Shown here: piece by piece, positions 8,842-16,507 of the stretch | Numbering within the stretch: the stretch's first letter is position 1 | Layout of the letters: every line of letters starts with the position of its first letter | Assembly (NCBI RefSeq): GCF_050467285.1 | Contig: NZ_JBCMUN010000005.1 | Location: 310,001-374,000, forward strand | DNA: 64,000 bases | Reading direction: 5' to 3' | Origin: Paenibacillus_E oryzisoli_A | Lineage (GTDB): Bacteria; Bacillota; Bacilli; Paenibacillales; NBRC-103111 | Notes under the pieces: model-generated | Told to the model about the DNA's origin: nothing | The model's database searches: none | Seen by the model: only the letters and a program-made list of their open reading frames with translations | Program-made: the position numbers and the translations under genes

Positions 8842-9549
8842 CTAGGACGCCGGTTTAAATCTCGTCCTCGTTTTCAGCACCAATTGCACCCATGTGCGCA
8901 GCCCGCCCTTCACCTTCGCGGCACGGACGACTAATCGAATGCCGGCTTTGAGCGCCCACCACATCCGGATACGTCCTTTCATATGAAGCTCCGTCGCAAA
9001 CTGCTTCTGGTTATATAGGGGCACGACGTTGACCATCGGCTTGGCCGTCATCTGCACATAGCGGGCGCCAAAACCGAGCAGCGAAGATTTGATACCCCAC
9101 ACCGCACCGGTTGTAATCGCCGTTTCCGGCGCATCGCCGAGCCCTATTTGCGTCACCCAACGAAGTCTTGTGCACTCCATTCGCGCGAGTGTTTGCTTCG
9201 ACCAACTGTGCAAATTCAGCGTGTGTATCAACAGATCCTTTGCTTCCTTGTAAAACTCGATGATTTTATCCTTCGTGATATGGTCCTTCCGCTTGTCTTT
9301 CAAGTCCGCACTTGCTTGGTTCACCGTCTCGGATTGAAAAAAAACACCTCGTGTAAAACCTCGGAATTGAATAACCGGGATGACAAAACGGTAGCGCACC
9401 AGCCCGAACAAAGCACGTACCTCAACGGATAGTGTATCGTTATCCTTCACTCTGGAAAAATAAAATTCCCCGCGGATCCAGCTGAGTAAAGCCAATACTA
9501 TTGCAGCCGCGACAACGATAAAGACGATTCCAACCCACAGCAAAGCCAC
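8842..9549 (-). CDS. ytfI: DUF2953 domain protein (YtfI-like)
   Basis: Conserved sporulation-associated membrane protein of unknown biochemical role. An N-terminal hydrophobic helix (ALLWVGIVFIVVAAAIVLALL) is followed by a mostly soluble domain with the family-like segments RVKDNDTLSVEVRALFGLVRYRFVIPVIQF and RMRWWALKAG-like C-terminus. I chose the GTG at 9549, which follows GGGAGGAG; the longer frame starting at 9582 runs through an upstream terminator hairpin. 235 aa. It stands before ytfJ, as in other Bacillales. The name follows that synteny. Confidence 0.75.
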   Translation of the reverse strand: MALLWVGIVFIVVAAAIVLALLSWIRGEFYFSRVKDNDTLSVEVRALFGLVRYRFVIPVIQFRGFTRGVFFQSETVNQASADLKDKRKDHITKDKIIEFYKEAKDLLIHTLNLHSWSKQTLARMECTRLRWVTQIGLGDAPETAITTGAVWGIKSSLLGFGARYVQMTAKPMVNVVPLYNQKQFATELHMKGRIRMWWALKAGIRLVVRAAKVKGGLRTWVQLVLKTRTRFKPAS

Positions 9550-9561
9550 AATCTCCTCCCT

Positions 9562-9608
9562 AAATAAAAAAACTCCAAACATGAGAAACCATTCTCATCC
9601 ATGGAGTT
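9562..9608 (-). terminator. Intrinsic terminator after scpB
   Basis: Long minus-strand hairpin with arms ACTCCA..ATGAGAA and TTCTCAT..TGGAGT around a TGGT loop, then a run of seven T. It ends the rib-scp transcript before ytfI and argues against an upstream start for ytfI. Confidence 0.75.
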
Positions 9609-9656
9609 AGTATAGCCTGCAATAGGAAATGAAATGCATGACTGGAAAGTACCGCA

Positions 9657-10268
9657 TTACGTTTGCTCGTCGCTCTCCAGTCCATTCAAATCTTCCATCG
9701 TCAGCTGCTTCTGATCGTTCATCCGATCAAACAGCATGCGAGTTTCTTCCTCTAAATCGAAGTCGCCCTGGAAATTCGCCGAATCCGGCAATTCCTGAAT
9801 CGAGTTCAACCCAAAATATTCTAAAAACTGTTTGGATGTCCCGTACAAAATCGGTCTTCCCACCGCTTCTGCCCGGCCGACTTCCTCGATCAGATCTTTG
9901 CTGACCAGCGTGGCGAGCGCACGGTCGCATTTGACCCCGCGGATCTCTTCGATCTCCACGCGCGTAATCGGCTGCTTGTACGCTACAATGGACAGCGTTT
10001 CAAGCGCAGCCTGGGACAGTGTAGAGCGAGCAGGCGTATAGGCGAGCCGCTCAAAATAAGGCGCATGCTCAGCCAGCGTGGTGAGCTGGTAGCTGCCTGC
10101 AACCTCCACGATTTTGATGCCGCGGCCTTTGCGTTTCCAATCCGTCCGCATATCTTTGAGCAGATCTTTCACGATATAGGCGTCGATCTCCATAACTTCT
10201 GCAAGCTGTTTGGCATCCAAACCTTCATCACCGGCCGCGAAGAGCAGGCCTTCAATAATCGATTTCAT
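9657..10268 (-). CDS. scpB: Segregation and condensation protein ScpB
   Basis: Winged-helix kleisin-associated subunit of the SMC-ScpA-ScpB condensin needed for chromosome segregation. Typical motifs: IIEGLLFAAGDEGL at the N-terminus, ALETLSIVAYKQPITRVEIEEIRGV at mid-protein and GRPILYGTSKQFLEYFGL near residue 165. The ATG at 10268 gives 203 aa; a TTG at 10289, behind GAGGAGG, would add seven residues and match the B. subtilis N-terminus slightly better. It overlaps scpA, so translation is coupled. Confidence 0.92.
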   Translation of the reverse strand: MKSIIEGLLFAAGDEGLDAKQLAEVMEIDAYIVKDLLKDMRTDWKRKGRGIKIVEVAGSYQLTTLAEHAPYFERLAYTPARSTLSQAALETLSIVAYKQPITRVEIEEIRGVKCDRALATLVSKDLIEEVGRAEAVGRPILYGTSKQFLEYFGLNSIQELPDSANFQGDFDLEEETRMLFDRMNDQKQLTMEDLNGLESDEQT

Positions 10269-11046
10269 CTGTTGTATACTCAGTGTCAATGTTCGCTGCA
10301 ACCTCCTCTTTCGCTTGAATGACAATATCATCAAACAACCCATGCTGATGGCACATAATCACTTTCATTTTCATCAGCTCAAGAATCGCCAGAAACGTCA
10401 CGACGATTTCCTCACGTGTCATTTCGTAGTCGAACAGCTTGGAAAACAGCAGCTTTCCGCCGCGTTCCTTCAAGAGGCCGACAACTTCTTTAATCCGATC
10501 CTTGACGGAAATCTCGTCTCTACGAATACGAGTCACCACATTGCGGTTCACTAGCTTGCGCAGTGTGCGGCGAAAAGCGTACAGCAAATCCGCAACATCC
10601 AGTCCCTCGACGGGATTTTCCTGTAAAACCTGCATGAACGGGGTCAAATCTTCCGGCTCACGCGTGAAAACGAGACTGCGTTCCACTTCCTTCTCTCGAA
10701 GCATATCCGCAATCGATTTATATTTCCGGTACTCGATCAGCTTGGCCACAAGCTCTGCACGCGGGTCATAGTCGTCATCCATATCGTAAAACTCATCATC
10801 GAATTCAATGACAGGCGGTTTCGGCAACAGCATCTTGCTCTTGATCGACAAGAGCGTCGCGGCCATCACGAGAAATTCGCTCGCCACTTCCAGCTCAAGT
10901 TCCTGCATCGCTTGAACATAGTCCATATACTGCTCGGTAATTTCTTTAATCGGAATGTTATAAATATCGAGTTCGTTCTTGTCAATAAGATGAAGCAAGA
11001 GATCAAGGGGCCCTTCAAATGCTTCCAGCTTATACGTAACTTTCAT
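10252..11046 (-). CDS. scpA: Segregation and condensation protein ScpA (kleisin)
   Basis: Kleisin subunit that bridges SMC heads. The N-terminal SMC-binding region begins VTYKLEAFEGPLDLLLHLIDKNELDIYNIPI, a signature of ScpA. A flexible acidic middle (about 95-120) and a C-terminal winged helix (about 190-264) follow. 264 aa, normal. The last 17 bases overlap scpB. The preceding gene is a membrane M50-like protein 16 bases away. Confidence 0.95.
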   Translation of the reverse strand: MKVTYKLEAFEGPLDLLLHLIDKNELDIYNIPIKEITEQYMDYVQAMQELELEVASEFLVMAATLLSIKSKMLLPKPPVIEFDDEFYDMDDDYDPRAELVAKLIEYRKYKSIADMLREKEVERSLVFTREPEDLTPFMQVLQENPVEGLDVADLLYAFRRTLRKLVNRNVVTRIRRDEISVKDRIKEVVGLLKERGGKLLFSKLFDYEMTREEIVVTFLAILELMKMKVIMCHQHGLFDDIVIQAKEEVAANIDTEYTTDEIDY

Positions 11047-11062
11047 GTCGTTCTACCCCTTG

Positions 11063-11704
11063 TCAAAGTGAATAAAGGTACATAATGAACTGCGCAATAT
11101 ACGGATAGCCATGGCTCAGCAGCCATTGTCCAACCGGGGTAATCATGAGAAACAGCACAAGCATAAGCGCGTGCCGCTCGTACCTCGCCAGTTTGCGCTG
11201 CTTGCCTGGGGTCAGAAAGCCTTTCCAAATCGCCCATCCATCGAGCGGGTACAAAGGCAAGAAATGAATAAGACCGAGCATCACATTCACAATAACGGCG
11301 TACTGCAAGTAGATGCGCCACATTTCCACGTCCAGCGTTTCCATCCTGGCGCCGAACGTTTCGGGAAGCGTAAAATTCAACCACCAGAAGATGATGCCAA
11401 GGAGCAAATTCATAAGCGGACCGGCCGCGTAGACAAGCGTGTTCGCCAGCCGTGGCCAGCGGGGAAATTGGCTTGCCTCAATCGGCAGAGGCTTGGACCA
11501 TCCGTAAGGACCGAACAGCGTCATCGCCAGCCCGATGGCGTCAAGACGCGCCAAGGGATTGAAAGCAGCCGCCATGCCGCGCTTGAACGCGCGATTCCCA
11601 AGAAGCCATGCGGCCCCCAGATGTGCGGCATCATGCAGCGCCATCGCCACAAGAAAGGCACACAGCCGGGGCAGCAAGGTTTCGAGATGAAAATACAATA
11701 ACAT
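11063..11704 (-). CDS. M50-like (site-2 protease family) membrane protein with altered zinc motif
   Basis: Polytopic membrane protein of about 213 aa that resembles the small site-2 protease (YwhC-like) group. The zinc motif expected as HExxH reads H24-D-A-A-H28, with aspartate in place of the catalytic glutamate. The later motifs are recognisable: NTLVYAAGPLMNLLLG (about 88-103) and LPLYPLDGWAI (LDG at 154-156, usually LDGGR). It starts at an ATG overlapping the ribH stop (TAATG) and so probably rides on the rib transcript. Whether it is still a protease is open; see findings. Confidence 0.7.
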   Translation of the reverse strand: MLLYFHLETLLPRLCAFLVAMALHDAAHLGAAWLLGNRAFKRGMAAAFNPLARLDAIGLAMTLFGPYGWSKPLPIEASQFPRWPRLANTLVYAAGPLMNLLLGIIFWWLNFTLPETFGARMETLDVEMWRIYLQYAVIVNVMLGLIHFLPLYPLDGWAIWKGFLTPGKQRKLARYERHALMLVLFLMITPVGQWLLSHGYPYIAQFIMYLYSL

Positions 11705-12174
11705 TAGGACTGGAATTGCTTGGTCAAATTCGCCATTTCAATCGCTGTCGCCGCAGCTTCCCAGCCTTTGTTGCCCGCTTTCGTGCCTGCACGCTCAACC
11801 GCTTGTTCAATGGAATCCGTCGTCAACACGCCGAAAATCGTTGGCACGCCGGTTTTCAAGTTGATCGCCGCCACGCCTTTGGCAACCTCGCCGCACACGT
11901 AGTCAAAATGAGGCGTTGACCCCCTAATAACCGCCCCAAGCGTAATGACAGCGTCATATTTGCCGCTTTCCGCCATTTTTTGCGCGATCAGCGGGATTTC
12001 AAATGCACCTGGTACCCAGGCGATGTCGATTTCGTCTTCTTGCACGCCGTGGCGTTTCAAAGCGTCTTGCGCGCCGCCGAGCAGCTTGGATGTAATAAAT
12101 TCGTTAAAACGGCCTACGACGATCCCATATTTTAAATTCTGCGATACTAAATGTCCTTCGAAAATCGTTGCCAT
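11704..12174 (-). CDS. ribH: 6,7-dimethyl-8-ribityllumazine synthase
   Basis: Condenses 5-amino-6-ribitylaminouracil with 3,4-dihydroxy-2-butanone 4-phosphate, the penultimate step of riboflavin synthesis. Family motifs: VVGRFNEFIT near residue 20, WVPGAFEIPL near 53, ITLGAVIRGSTPHFDYVCGEV (about 78-98, including the catalytic His) and FGVLTTDSIEQA. 156 aa, normal. ATG follows AAAAGGAG. Last rib gene of the operon; called ribE in some Bacillus naming. Confidence 0.96.
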   Translation of the reverse strand: MATIFEGHLVSQNLKYGIVVGRFNEFITSKLLGGAQDALKRHGVQEDEIDIAWVPGAFEIPLIAQKMAESGKYDAVITLGAVIRGSTPHFDYVCGEVAKGVAAINLKTGVPTIFGVLTTDSIEQAVERAGTKAGNKGWEAAATAIEMANLTKQFQS

Positions 12175-12216
12175 GTTCGTTCGTCTCCTTTTCCGGTTAA
12201 AAAAATCTTCTATGGT

Positions 12217-13446
12217 TTAGATGCCGCGGCCAGAATCGATGAAATTCAGCATGTGGCCCAGCTTTTGCTTTTTGGTTTTGAGGTAGTCCAGGTTGTGCTT
12301 CTTGCTTTCCATTTGGATCGGCACCCGTTCTGCCACTTCCAAGCCGTAGCCTTCAAGCCCTTTGATTTTACGCGGATTGTTTGTGAGCAAGCGAAGTTGG
12401 CTAATGCCAAGATCTTTCAAAATTTGCGCGCCGATGCCGTAATCCCGAAGATCTGGAGCAAACCCAAGCTTAATATTCGCTTCCACGGTATCCAATCCCT
12501 GCTCCTGTAGGGCATATGCCTTCAATTTATTGATTAATCCGATGCCGCGGCCTTCCTGACGCATATATAATAATACACCATTGCCCTCTGCATCAATCTG
12601 TTTTAACGCCGCTTCGAGCTGCGGACCGCAATCACAGCGGTGTGAATGGAAGATATCCCCAGTCAGACACTCCGAGTGAACGCGGACGAGCGTCGGCTTC
12701 GAAGGATCGATTTCTCCTTTGACCAAGGCAACATGCTCTTTGTTATCAAGCTGGTTCGTATACGCAATTGCCCGGAACGTGCCAAAATCGGTCGGAAGCT
12801 GAATCTCTACTTCCCGCTGCACGAGCTTCTCCCGCTGGTTGCGGTAGTGAATCAGATCCTGAATCGTAATGATGCACAGCCCGTGCTTCGCAGCAATGTC
12901 CATCAAGTCGGGCACGCGCGCCATAGTGCCGTCCTCTTTGATCACTTCACAGATGACGCCGGCAGGGTAGGAACCGCACAGCACCGCGAGATCAACGGCT
13001 GCTTCCGTATGTCCGGCCCTGCGAAGGACGCCGCCTTTTTTCGCAATCAGCGGGAATATGTGACCCGGTCTGCGATAATCCTGCGCCTTCGTCGCAGGGT
13101 CGATCAGACTGAGCACCGTTTTGGCCCGCTCGTGTGCGGAAATGCCGGTGCTTGTCGTCACATGGTCGACAGACACTGTAAACGCGGTCCCGTGGTAATC
13201 CGTGTTCCGCACCACCATCGGAGGCAGATCCAGCTCCTGCGCGCGTTCCTCGGTAATCGGAGCGCAGACCAGTCCGCGGCCTTCTTTGATCATAAAATTG
13301 ATAACGTCCGGCGTCGTTTTATCAGCCAGCGCGATAAAATCGCCCTCGTTCTCGCGATCCTCATCATCGACAACGATAATCACTTTGCCTTCGGACAGCG
13401 CCGCCAGCGCCTCGTCAATCGTGTTAAACGTATAGGTTTGTTCCAT
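12217..13446 (-). CDS. ribBA: Bifunctional DHBP synthase / GTP cyclohydrolase II
   Basis: Makes both riboflavin precursors: 3,4-dihydroxy-2-butanone 4-phosphate from ribulose 5-phosphate (N-terminal RibB, about 1-205, with the DDEDRENEGDF metal/substrate loop) and the pyrimidine from GTP (C-terminal RibA, about 206-409, with the zinc site ECLTGDIFHSHRCDCG and YMRQEGRGIGL). Start at ATG 13446 behind GAGGTG; a GTG three codons upstream is less likely. 409 aa, normal for the fusion. Confidence 0.95.
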   Translation of the reverse strand: MEQTYTFNTIDEALAALSEGKVIIVVDDEDRENEGDFIALADKTTPDVINFMIKEGRGLVCAPITEERAQELDLPPMVVRNTDYHGTAFTVSVDHVTTSTGISAHERAKTVLSLIDPATKAQDYRRPGHIFPLIAKKGGVLRRAGHTEAAVDLAVLCGSYPAGVICEVIKEDGTMARVPDLMDIAAKHGLCIITIQDLIHYRNQREKLVQREVEIQLPTDFGTFRAIAYTNQLDNKEHVALVKGEIDPSKPTLVRVHSECLTGDIFHSHRCDCGPQLEAALKQIDAEGNGVLLYMRQEGRGIGLINKLKAYALQEQGLDTVEANIKLGFAPDLRDYGIGAQILKDLGISQLRLLTNNPRKIKGLEGYGLEVAERVPIQMESKKHNLDYLKTKKQKLGHMLNFIDSGRGI

Positions 13447-13505
13447 GGTATCCACCTCATCTGCGCGTTAGCCGCACGCGAAAGTTCGTTTGCCTGTTTG
13501 AAGGC

Positions 13506-14180
13506 TTACAAGAAGCCGTTGTCTGCCAGAAAAGAAGCCGTTAATCCGCCGCCCTGCCGCTTGCCGCGCGCTTCTTCGGGCTCAGCTGGACCGAACTTCA
13601 GCAGTCTCTCCATATATTTGCCCAGGACATCGCATTCAATGTTAACGGAGTCTCCCGGTTTTTTATCTTGCAGCACCGTCTGTGCCAACGTATGCGGGAT
13701 AATCGAGACCGCCACATCCTGGTCTGTCACGTCGACAACCGTCAAGGAGATGCCGTCGATCGTGATCGAACCGCCAGGAATGATATAGCGGAAAATCGCA
13801 GCTTTGGCCGGTTGGAACCGGTATACGACCGCATTTTCCTCAGGGACGCGAGACGTGATCGTCGCCGTCGTGTCGACGTGCCCCTGCACGATATGACCGC
13901 CGAAGCGGCCGTTCGCCGCCATCGCCCGCTCCAGATTGATGCGCGCGCCGGTTTGCAGCGAGCGCAGGTTCGTTTTGCGGTACGTTTCCGGCATGACGTC
14001 CACCGCGAACGACTCCTTGTCGTAGGCAATGACGGTCAAGCATACGCCGTTGACGGATATGCTGTCGCCGAGATGCACGTCTTCGAGCACTTTCTTGGCC
14101 GCGATGGTCAGCACCATCGCCTGCCCTGCGCTATGAATGCGGCGCATCTGGCCGATTTCTTCAATGATGCCCGTGAACAT
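13506..14180 (-). CDS. ribE: Riboflavin synthase, alpha chain
   Basis: Dismutates two lumazine molecules to riboflavin. Two lumazine-binding beta-barrel repeats are visible: residues 1-95 (start MFTGIIEEIG, then GDSISVNGVCLTV) and 96-195 (GGHIVQGHVD, then GSITIDGISLTVVDV). 224 aa, with a slightly long C-terminal tail. The ATG follows AGGAGGTG; the gene overlaps ribD by 20 bases. Trimeric in known homologues. Confidence 0.95.
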   Translation of the reverse strand: MFTGIIEEIGQMRRIHSAGQAMVLTIAAKKVLEDVHLGDSISVNGVCLTVIAYDKESFAVDVMPETYRKTNLRSLQTGARINLERAMAANGRFGGHIVQGHVDTTATITSRVPEENAVVYRFQPAKAAIFRYIIPGGSITIDGISLTVVDVTDQDVAVSIIPHTLAQTVLQDKKPGDSVNIECDVLGKYMERLLKFGPAEPEEARGKRQGGGLTASFLADNGFL

Positions 14181-15297
14181 GCGGCACCTCCTCCTTGTAC
14201 ATCGGATAGCCTGTCAGGCATACATCCGGTCCGAACTGCTCGACCTTCAGCCGATCCAGCTCGATGGCGTCAGCCATCTTCGCGAAGCCGGCGAAGTCGA
14301 TGTTCACCGGTGCTGCCGGTCCGCCGCCGATAATTTTCGGCGCAAACATCAGCACCATCTTATCGATCAGGCGCTGCTCCAGCATCGCGCCGTTGAGCCG
14401 GCCTCCACCCTCCAGGAGGATGGAGCCGATCTCGCGCTCGCCCAGCTGCTGCATGGCGAGCCTGAGGTCCACCTGCGGCCCGTCGCCGCAGGTGAGGACC
14501 GTGACGCCGCGCGCTTCGAGCGCGGCGCGCCGCTCCGCGGGCGCCTGTGCGCTCGCGAGCAGGATCGTCGGTTGACGATCCTGCTCCGAGAGCACGCGGG
14601 CGCCCGGCGGGATGCGCAGCCGCGAGTCCGCGACGATCCGTACCGGCTGCACAGCCGGTACGTCGCCGCGCGCGCTCAGCTGCGGGTCGTCGGCGATGAC
14701 GGTGTCAACGCCGACCATGATCCCCTGGTGCCGATGGCGCAAGGTATGCACAAAAGCGCGCGACGCCGGCGACGTAATCCACTTGCTGTCGCCGGTCTTG
14801 GCGGCGATCCGGCCGTCCAGCGTGCTCGCCGTCTTCATCGTCACGAACGGCAGCCGTGTGACGATGAACTTATTGAACGCCTCATTCAGGCGTTCGGATT
14901 CCTCGGCGAGCAGCCCGGTCGTGACCTCCACGCCGTGCTCGCGCAAGCGCGCAATCCCGCTGCCCGCGACGAGCGGGTTCGGGTCCGTCGCCGCCACGAC
15001 GACGCGGCTGACCCCGGCTTCGATGAGCCGGTTGCTGCACGGCGGCGTCTTGCCGTAGTGGCTGCACGGCTCCAGTGTAACGTAGGCCGTGCTGCCCCGC
15101 GCTTCCTCGCCCGCCATCTGCAGCGCGAGCACCTCCGCGTGGCCCTGTCCGCGCTTCAGATGCGCTCCCATGCCCACGATGCGGCCATCTTTGACCAGCA
15201 CGCAGCCAACGACCGGGTTGATGCCGGTTTGGCCAAGCGCGCTTTGCGCGAGCTGCAGCGCGAGTCGCATGTAAGCTTCATCATTCAACACGTCCAT
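14161..15297 (-). CDS. ribD: Bifunctional riboflavin deaminase/reductase RibD
   Basis: Second and third steps after GTP cyclohydrolase II. The deaminase domain (about 1-145) has the zinc motif GHAEVLAL and EPCSHYGKTPPC; the reductase domain (about 146-375) has TMKTASTLDGRIA and LEGGGRLNGAML. ATG at 15297 chosen; a GTG three codons upstream is possible. First gene of the operon, controlled by the FMN riboswitch. The reductase half contains a very GC-rich stretch with several perfect palindromes (see findings). Confidence 0.94.
   Translation of the reverse strand: MDVLNDEAYMRLALQLAQSALGQTGINPVVGCVLVKDGRIVGMGAHLKRGQGHAEVLALQMAGEEARGSTAYVTLEPCSHYGKTPPCSNRLIEAGVSRVVVAATDPNPLVAGSGIARLREHGVEVTTGLLAEESERLNEAFNKFIVTRLPFVTMKTASTLDGRIAAKTGDSKWITSPASRAFVHTLRHRHQGIMVGVDTVIADDPQLSARGDVPAVQPVRIVADSRLRIPPGARVLSEQDRQPTILLASAQAPAERRAALEARGVTVLTCGDGPQVDLRLAMQQLGEREIGSILLEGGGRLNGAMLEQRLIDKMVLMFAPKIIGGGPAAPVNIDFAGFAKMADAIELDRLKVEQFGPDVCLTGYPMYKEEVPHVHGHH
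14470..14661. repeat. Cluster of perfect palindromes inside ribD
   Basis: Four hairpins in 190 bases of coding sequence: 14470-14494 (9-base arms CACCTGCGG), about 14513-14533 (7-base arms GCCGCGC), 14557-14586 (13-base arms GAGCAGGATCGTC, loop GGTT) and 14640-14661 (10-base arms GTACCGGCTG, loop CA). The reading frame stays open through all of them. Confidence 0.6.
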
Positions 15298-15328
15298 GGT
15301 GATCACCGTTCCTTCTCTGCAATACATG

Positions 15329-15364
15329 CAAAAAGACCCCCATTCCGAATACCGGACGGGGGTC
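15329..15364 (-). terminator. Riboswitch expression-platform terminator before ribD
   Basis: Minus strand: GACCCCC, a 16-base loop, GGGGGTC, then TTTTTGCATG. It lies between the FMN aptamer and the ribD start, where FMN binding would favour its formation. Confidence 0.75.
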
Positions 15365-15528
15365 AGAGTTGTAAGAAATACACGAATAAGCTTCAGCCAT
15401 CATGCCTGCTGCATTTTTAAACATCTCAAACAAGACCGACGGACATGCCTAAATAGACAGATCTGCCGAATTTTAGGTGAATGTGAAAAAATGAACAAGC
15501 ATGCAAAGCGAATCAACCATTCGCATCT

Positions 15529-15700
15529 TCCTTCTCCCATCCAGACTATACTGTCGGTCCCAGAGTTGCACTGGGTCAGCCGTAGCGAAGCTGTTGTAAG
15601 GTACCGCTAGCTTCACAACGGGTCACGGACTAATCGTACCCTGCCAGGTGGCATAGGCCGAATCACCGCCGGTGTGGAATTTCACCACGCCCCGAAGGTT
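15529..15700 (-). ncRNA. FMN riboswitch (RFN element)
   Basis: The minus strand contains the RFN hallmark blocks in order: AACCTTCGGGGC at the 5' end, GGTGAAATTCCACACCGGCGGT, the AGCCCGTGAC-type block as TAGTCCGTGACCCG, an extended variable helix, CTGACCCAGTGCAACTCTGGGACCGACAGT split over two stems, and GTCTGGATGGGAGAAGGA at the 3' end. About 170 bases, lengthened by the variable stem. Followed about 165 bases later by a terminator hairpin and ribD, so it acts by transcription attenuation: FMN shuts off the rib operon. Confidence 0.96.
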
Positions 15701-15759
15701 TTGCATACTGGTAAAGAAATCGACAGTTTGAACTGTACATTTCTTTATTACTGAAAAAT

Positions 15760-15834
15760 TTAACACTCACGTCTCGAAAATGCAAGGCCTTTTTTCATCG
15801 TAATCGCTAACCCACGCCAATCCAGCGCTTTCAT
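15760..15834 (-). CDS. Possible 24-aa small ORF upstream of the FMN riboswitch
   Basis: ATG at 15834 preceded by AAGGAGAAGGAG with about 10 bases spacing; the 24-residue product is basic (starts MKALDWRGLA, ends SRREC). It lies after the ppiB terminator and before the RFN aptamer. No family recognised; it could be chance coding behind a purine-rich stretch. Confidence 0.25.
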   Translation of the reverse strand: MKALDWRGLAITMKKGLAFSRREC

Positions 15835-15875
15835 ATGCACCGTAACTCCTTCTCCTTATCATATCCCCTCAACGC

Positions 15876-15908
15876 AAAAAAACTGCCCGAACAAACGTCC
15901 AGGCAGTC
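15876..15908 (-). terminator. Intrinsic terminator after ppiB
   Basis: Minus strand: ACTGCC, 13-base loop, GGCAGT, then seven T. It follows the ppiB stop by 14 bases. Confidence 0.8.
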
Positions 15909-15921
15909 TCTTGTATGCAGC

Positions 15922-16353
15922 TTATGCTTCGACAACTTCTACTTTCGCCATTTTGTCTCTGCCTTTGAATGCGTCGACGTGCTCCATGCCTTTTGCAACT
16001 TTACCGAATACGGTATGTTGACCGTCCAGGTGTGGCTGCGGCTGGTAGCAGATATAGAATTGGCTTCCGCCCGTGTTGCGGCCGGCGTGTGCCATTGCAA
16101 GCGTACCGCGCTCGTGCTTGTTCGGGTTGATTTCGCAGTTGATTTGGTAGCCAGGACCGCCGGTGCCTGTCCCAGACGGGCAACCGCCTTGCGCTACGAA
16201 ACCAGGGATGACGCGATGGAAAACAAGTCCGTTATAGAAGCCGGAGTTTGCCAGTTTCTCAAAGTTTGCAACCGTGTTAGGCGCATCTTGGTCGAACAGG
16301 TCGATCAGGACCTCGCCGCCGTTTTCAAGTGTAATTTTTGCTTGTTTTGCCAT
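15922..16353 (-). CDS. ppiB: Cyclophilin-type peptidyl-prolyl cis-trans isomerase
   Basis: Cytoplasmic PPIase that accelerates proline isomerisation during folding. 143 aa, the short bacterial cyclophilin form. Conserved residues include FHRVIPGFVAQGG (catalytic Arg and the Phe/Gln of the pocket), GTGGPGYQINCE, LAMAHAGRNTGGSQFYI and LDGQHTVFGKV. ATG at 16353 follows AAAGGAG. Single gene between its own terminator and lysA. Confidence 0.95.
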   Translation of the reverse strand: MAKQAKITLENGGEVLIDLFDQDAPNTVANFEKLANSGFYNGLVFHRVIPGFVAQGGCPSGTGTGGPGYQINCEINPNKHERGTLAMAHAGRNTGGSQFYICYQPQPHLDGQHTVFGKVAKGMEHVDAFKGRDKMAKVEVVEA

Positions 16354-16455
16354 GTGTTGTCCACTCCTTTAGGAAATAATATCTTATTCTACTAAAAATG
16401 CCGGCAATACACAAACTCGGGGGGATTCTCACGTAAGCACTGCCCCCCTCCTCAC

Positions 16456-16497
16456 GAAAAAACACCCCCTCCGCCACAACCGTGGCCTCAGGGGCGC
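16456..16497 (-). terminator. Intrinsic terminator after lysA
   Basis: Minus strand: GC-rich stem pairing CGCCCCT with AGGGGG(TG), an inner CCAC / GTGG stem, then TTTTTTC. Confidence 0.7.
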
Positions 16498-16507
16498 TCC
16501 CATTACA

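Noticed and set aside
14137..15420. Long plus-strand frame opposite ribD
   Set aside because: Same reasons; GC-rich coding strand keeps the antisense frame open.
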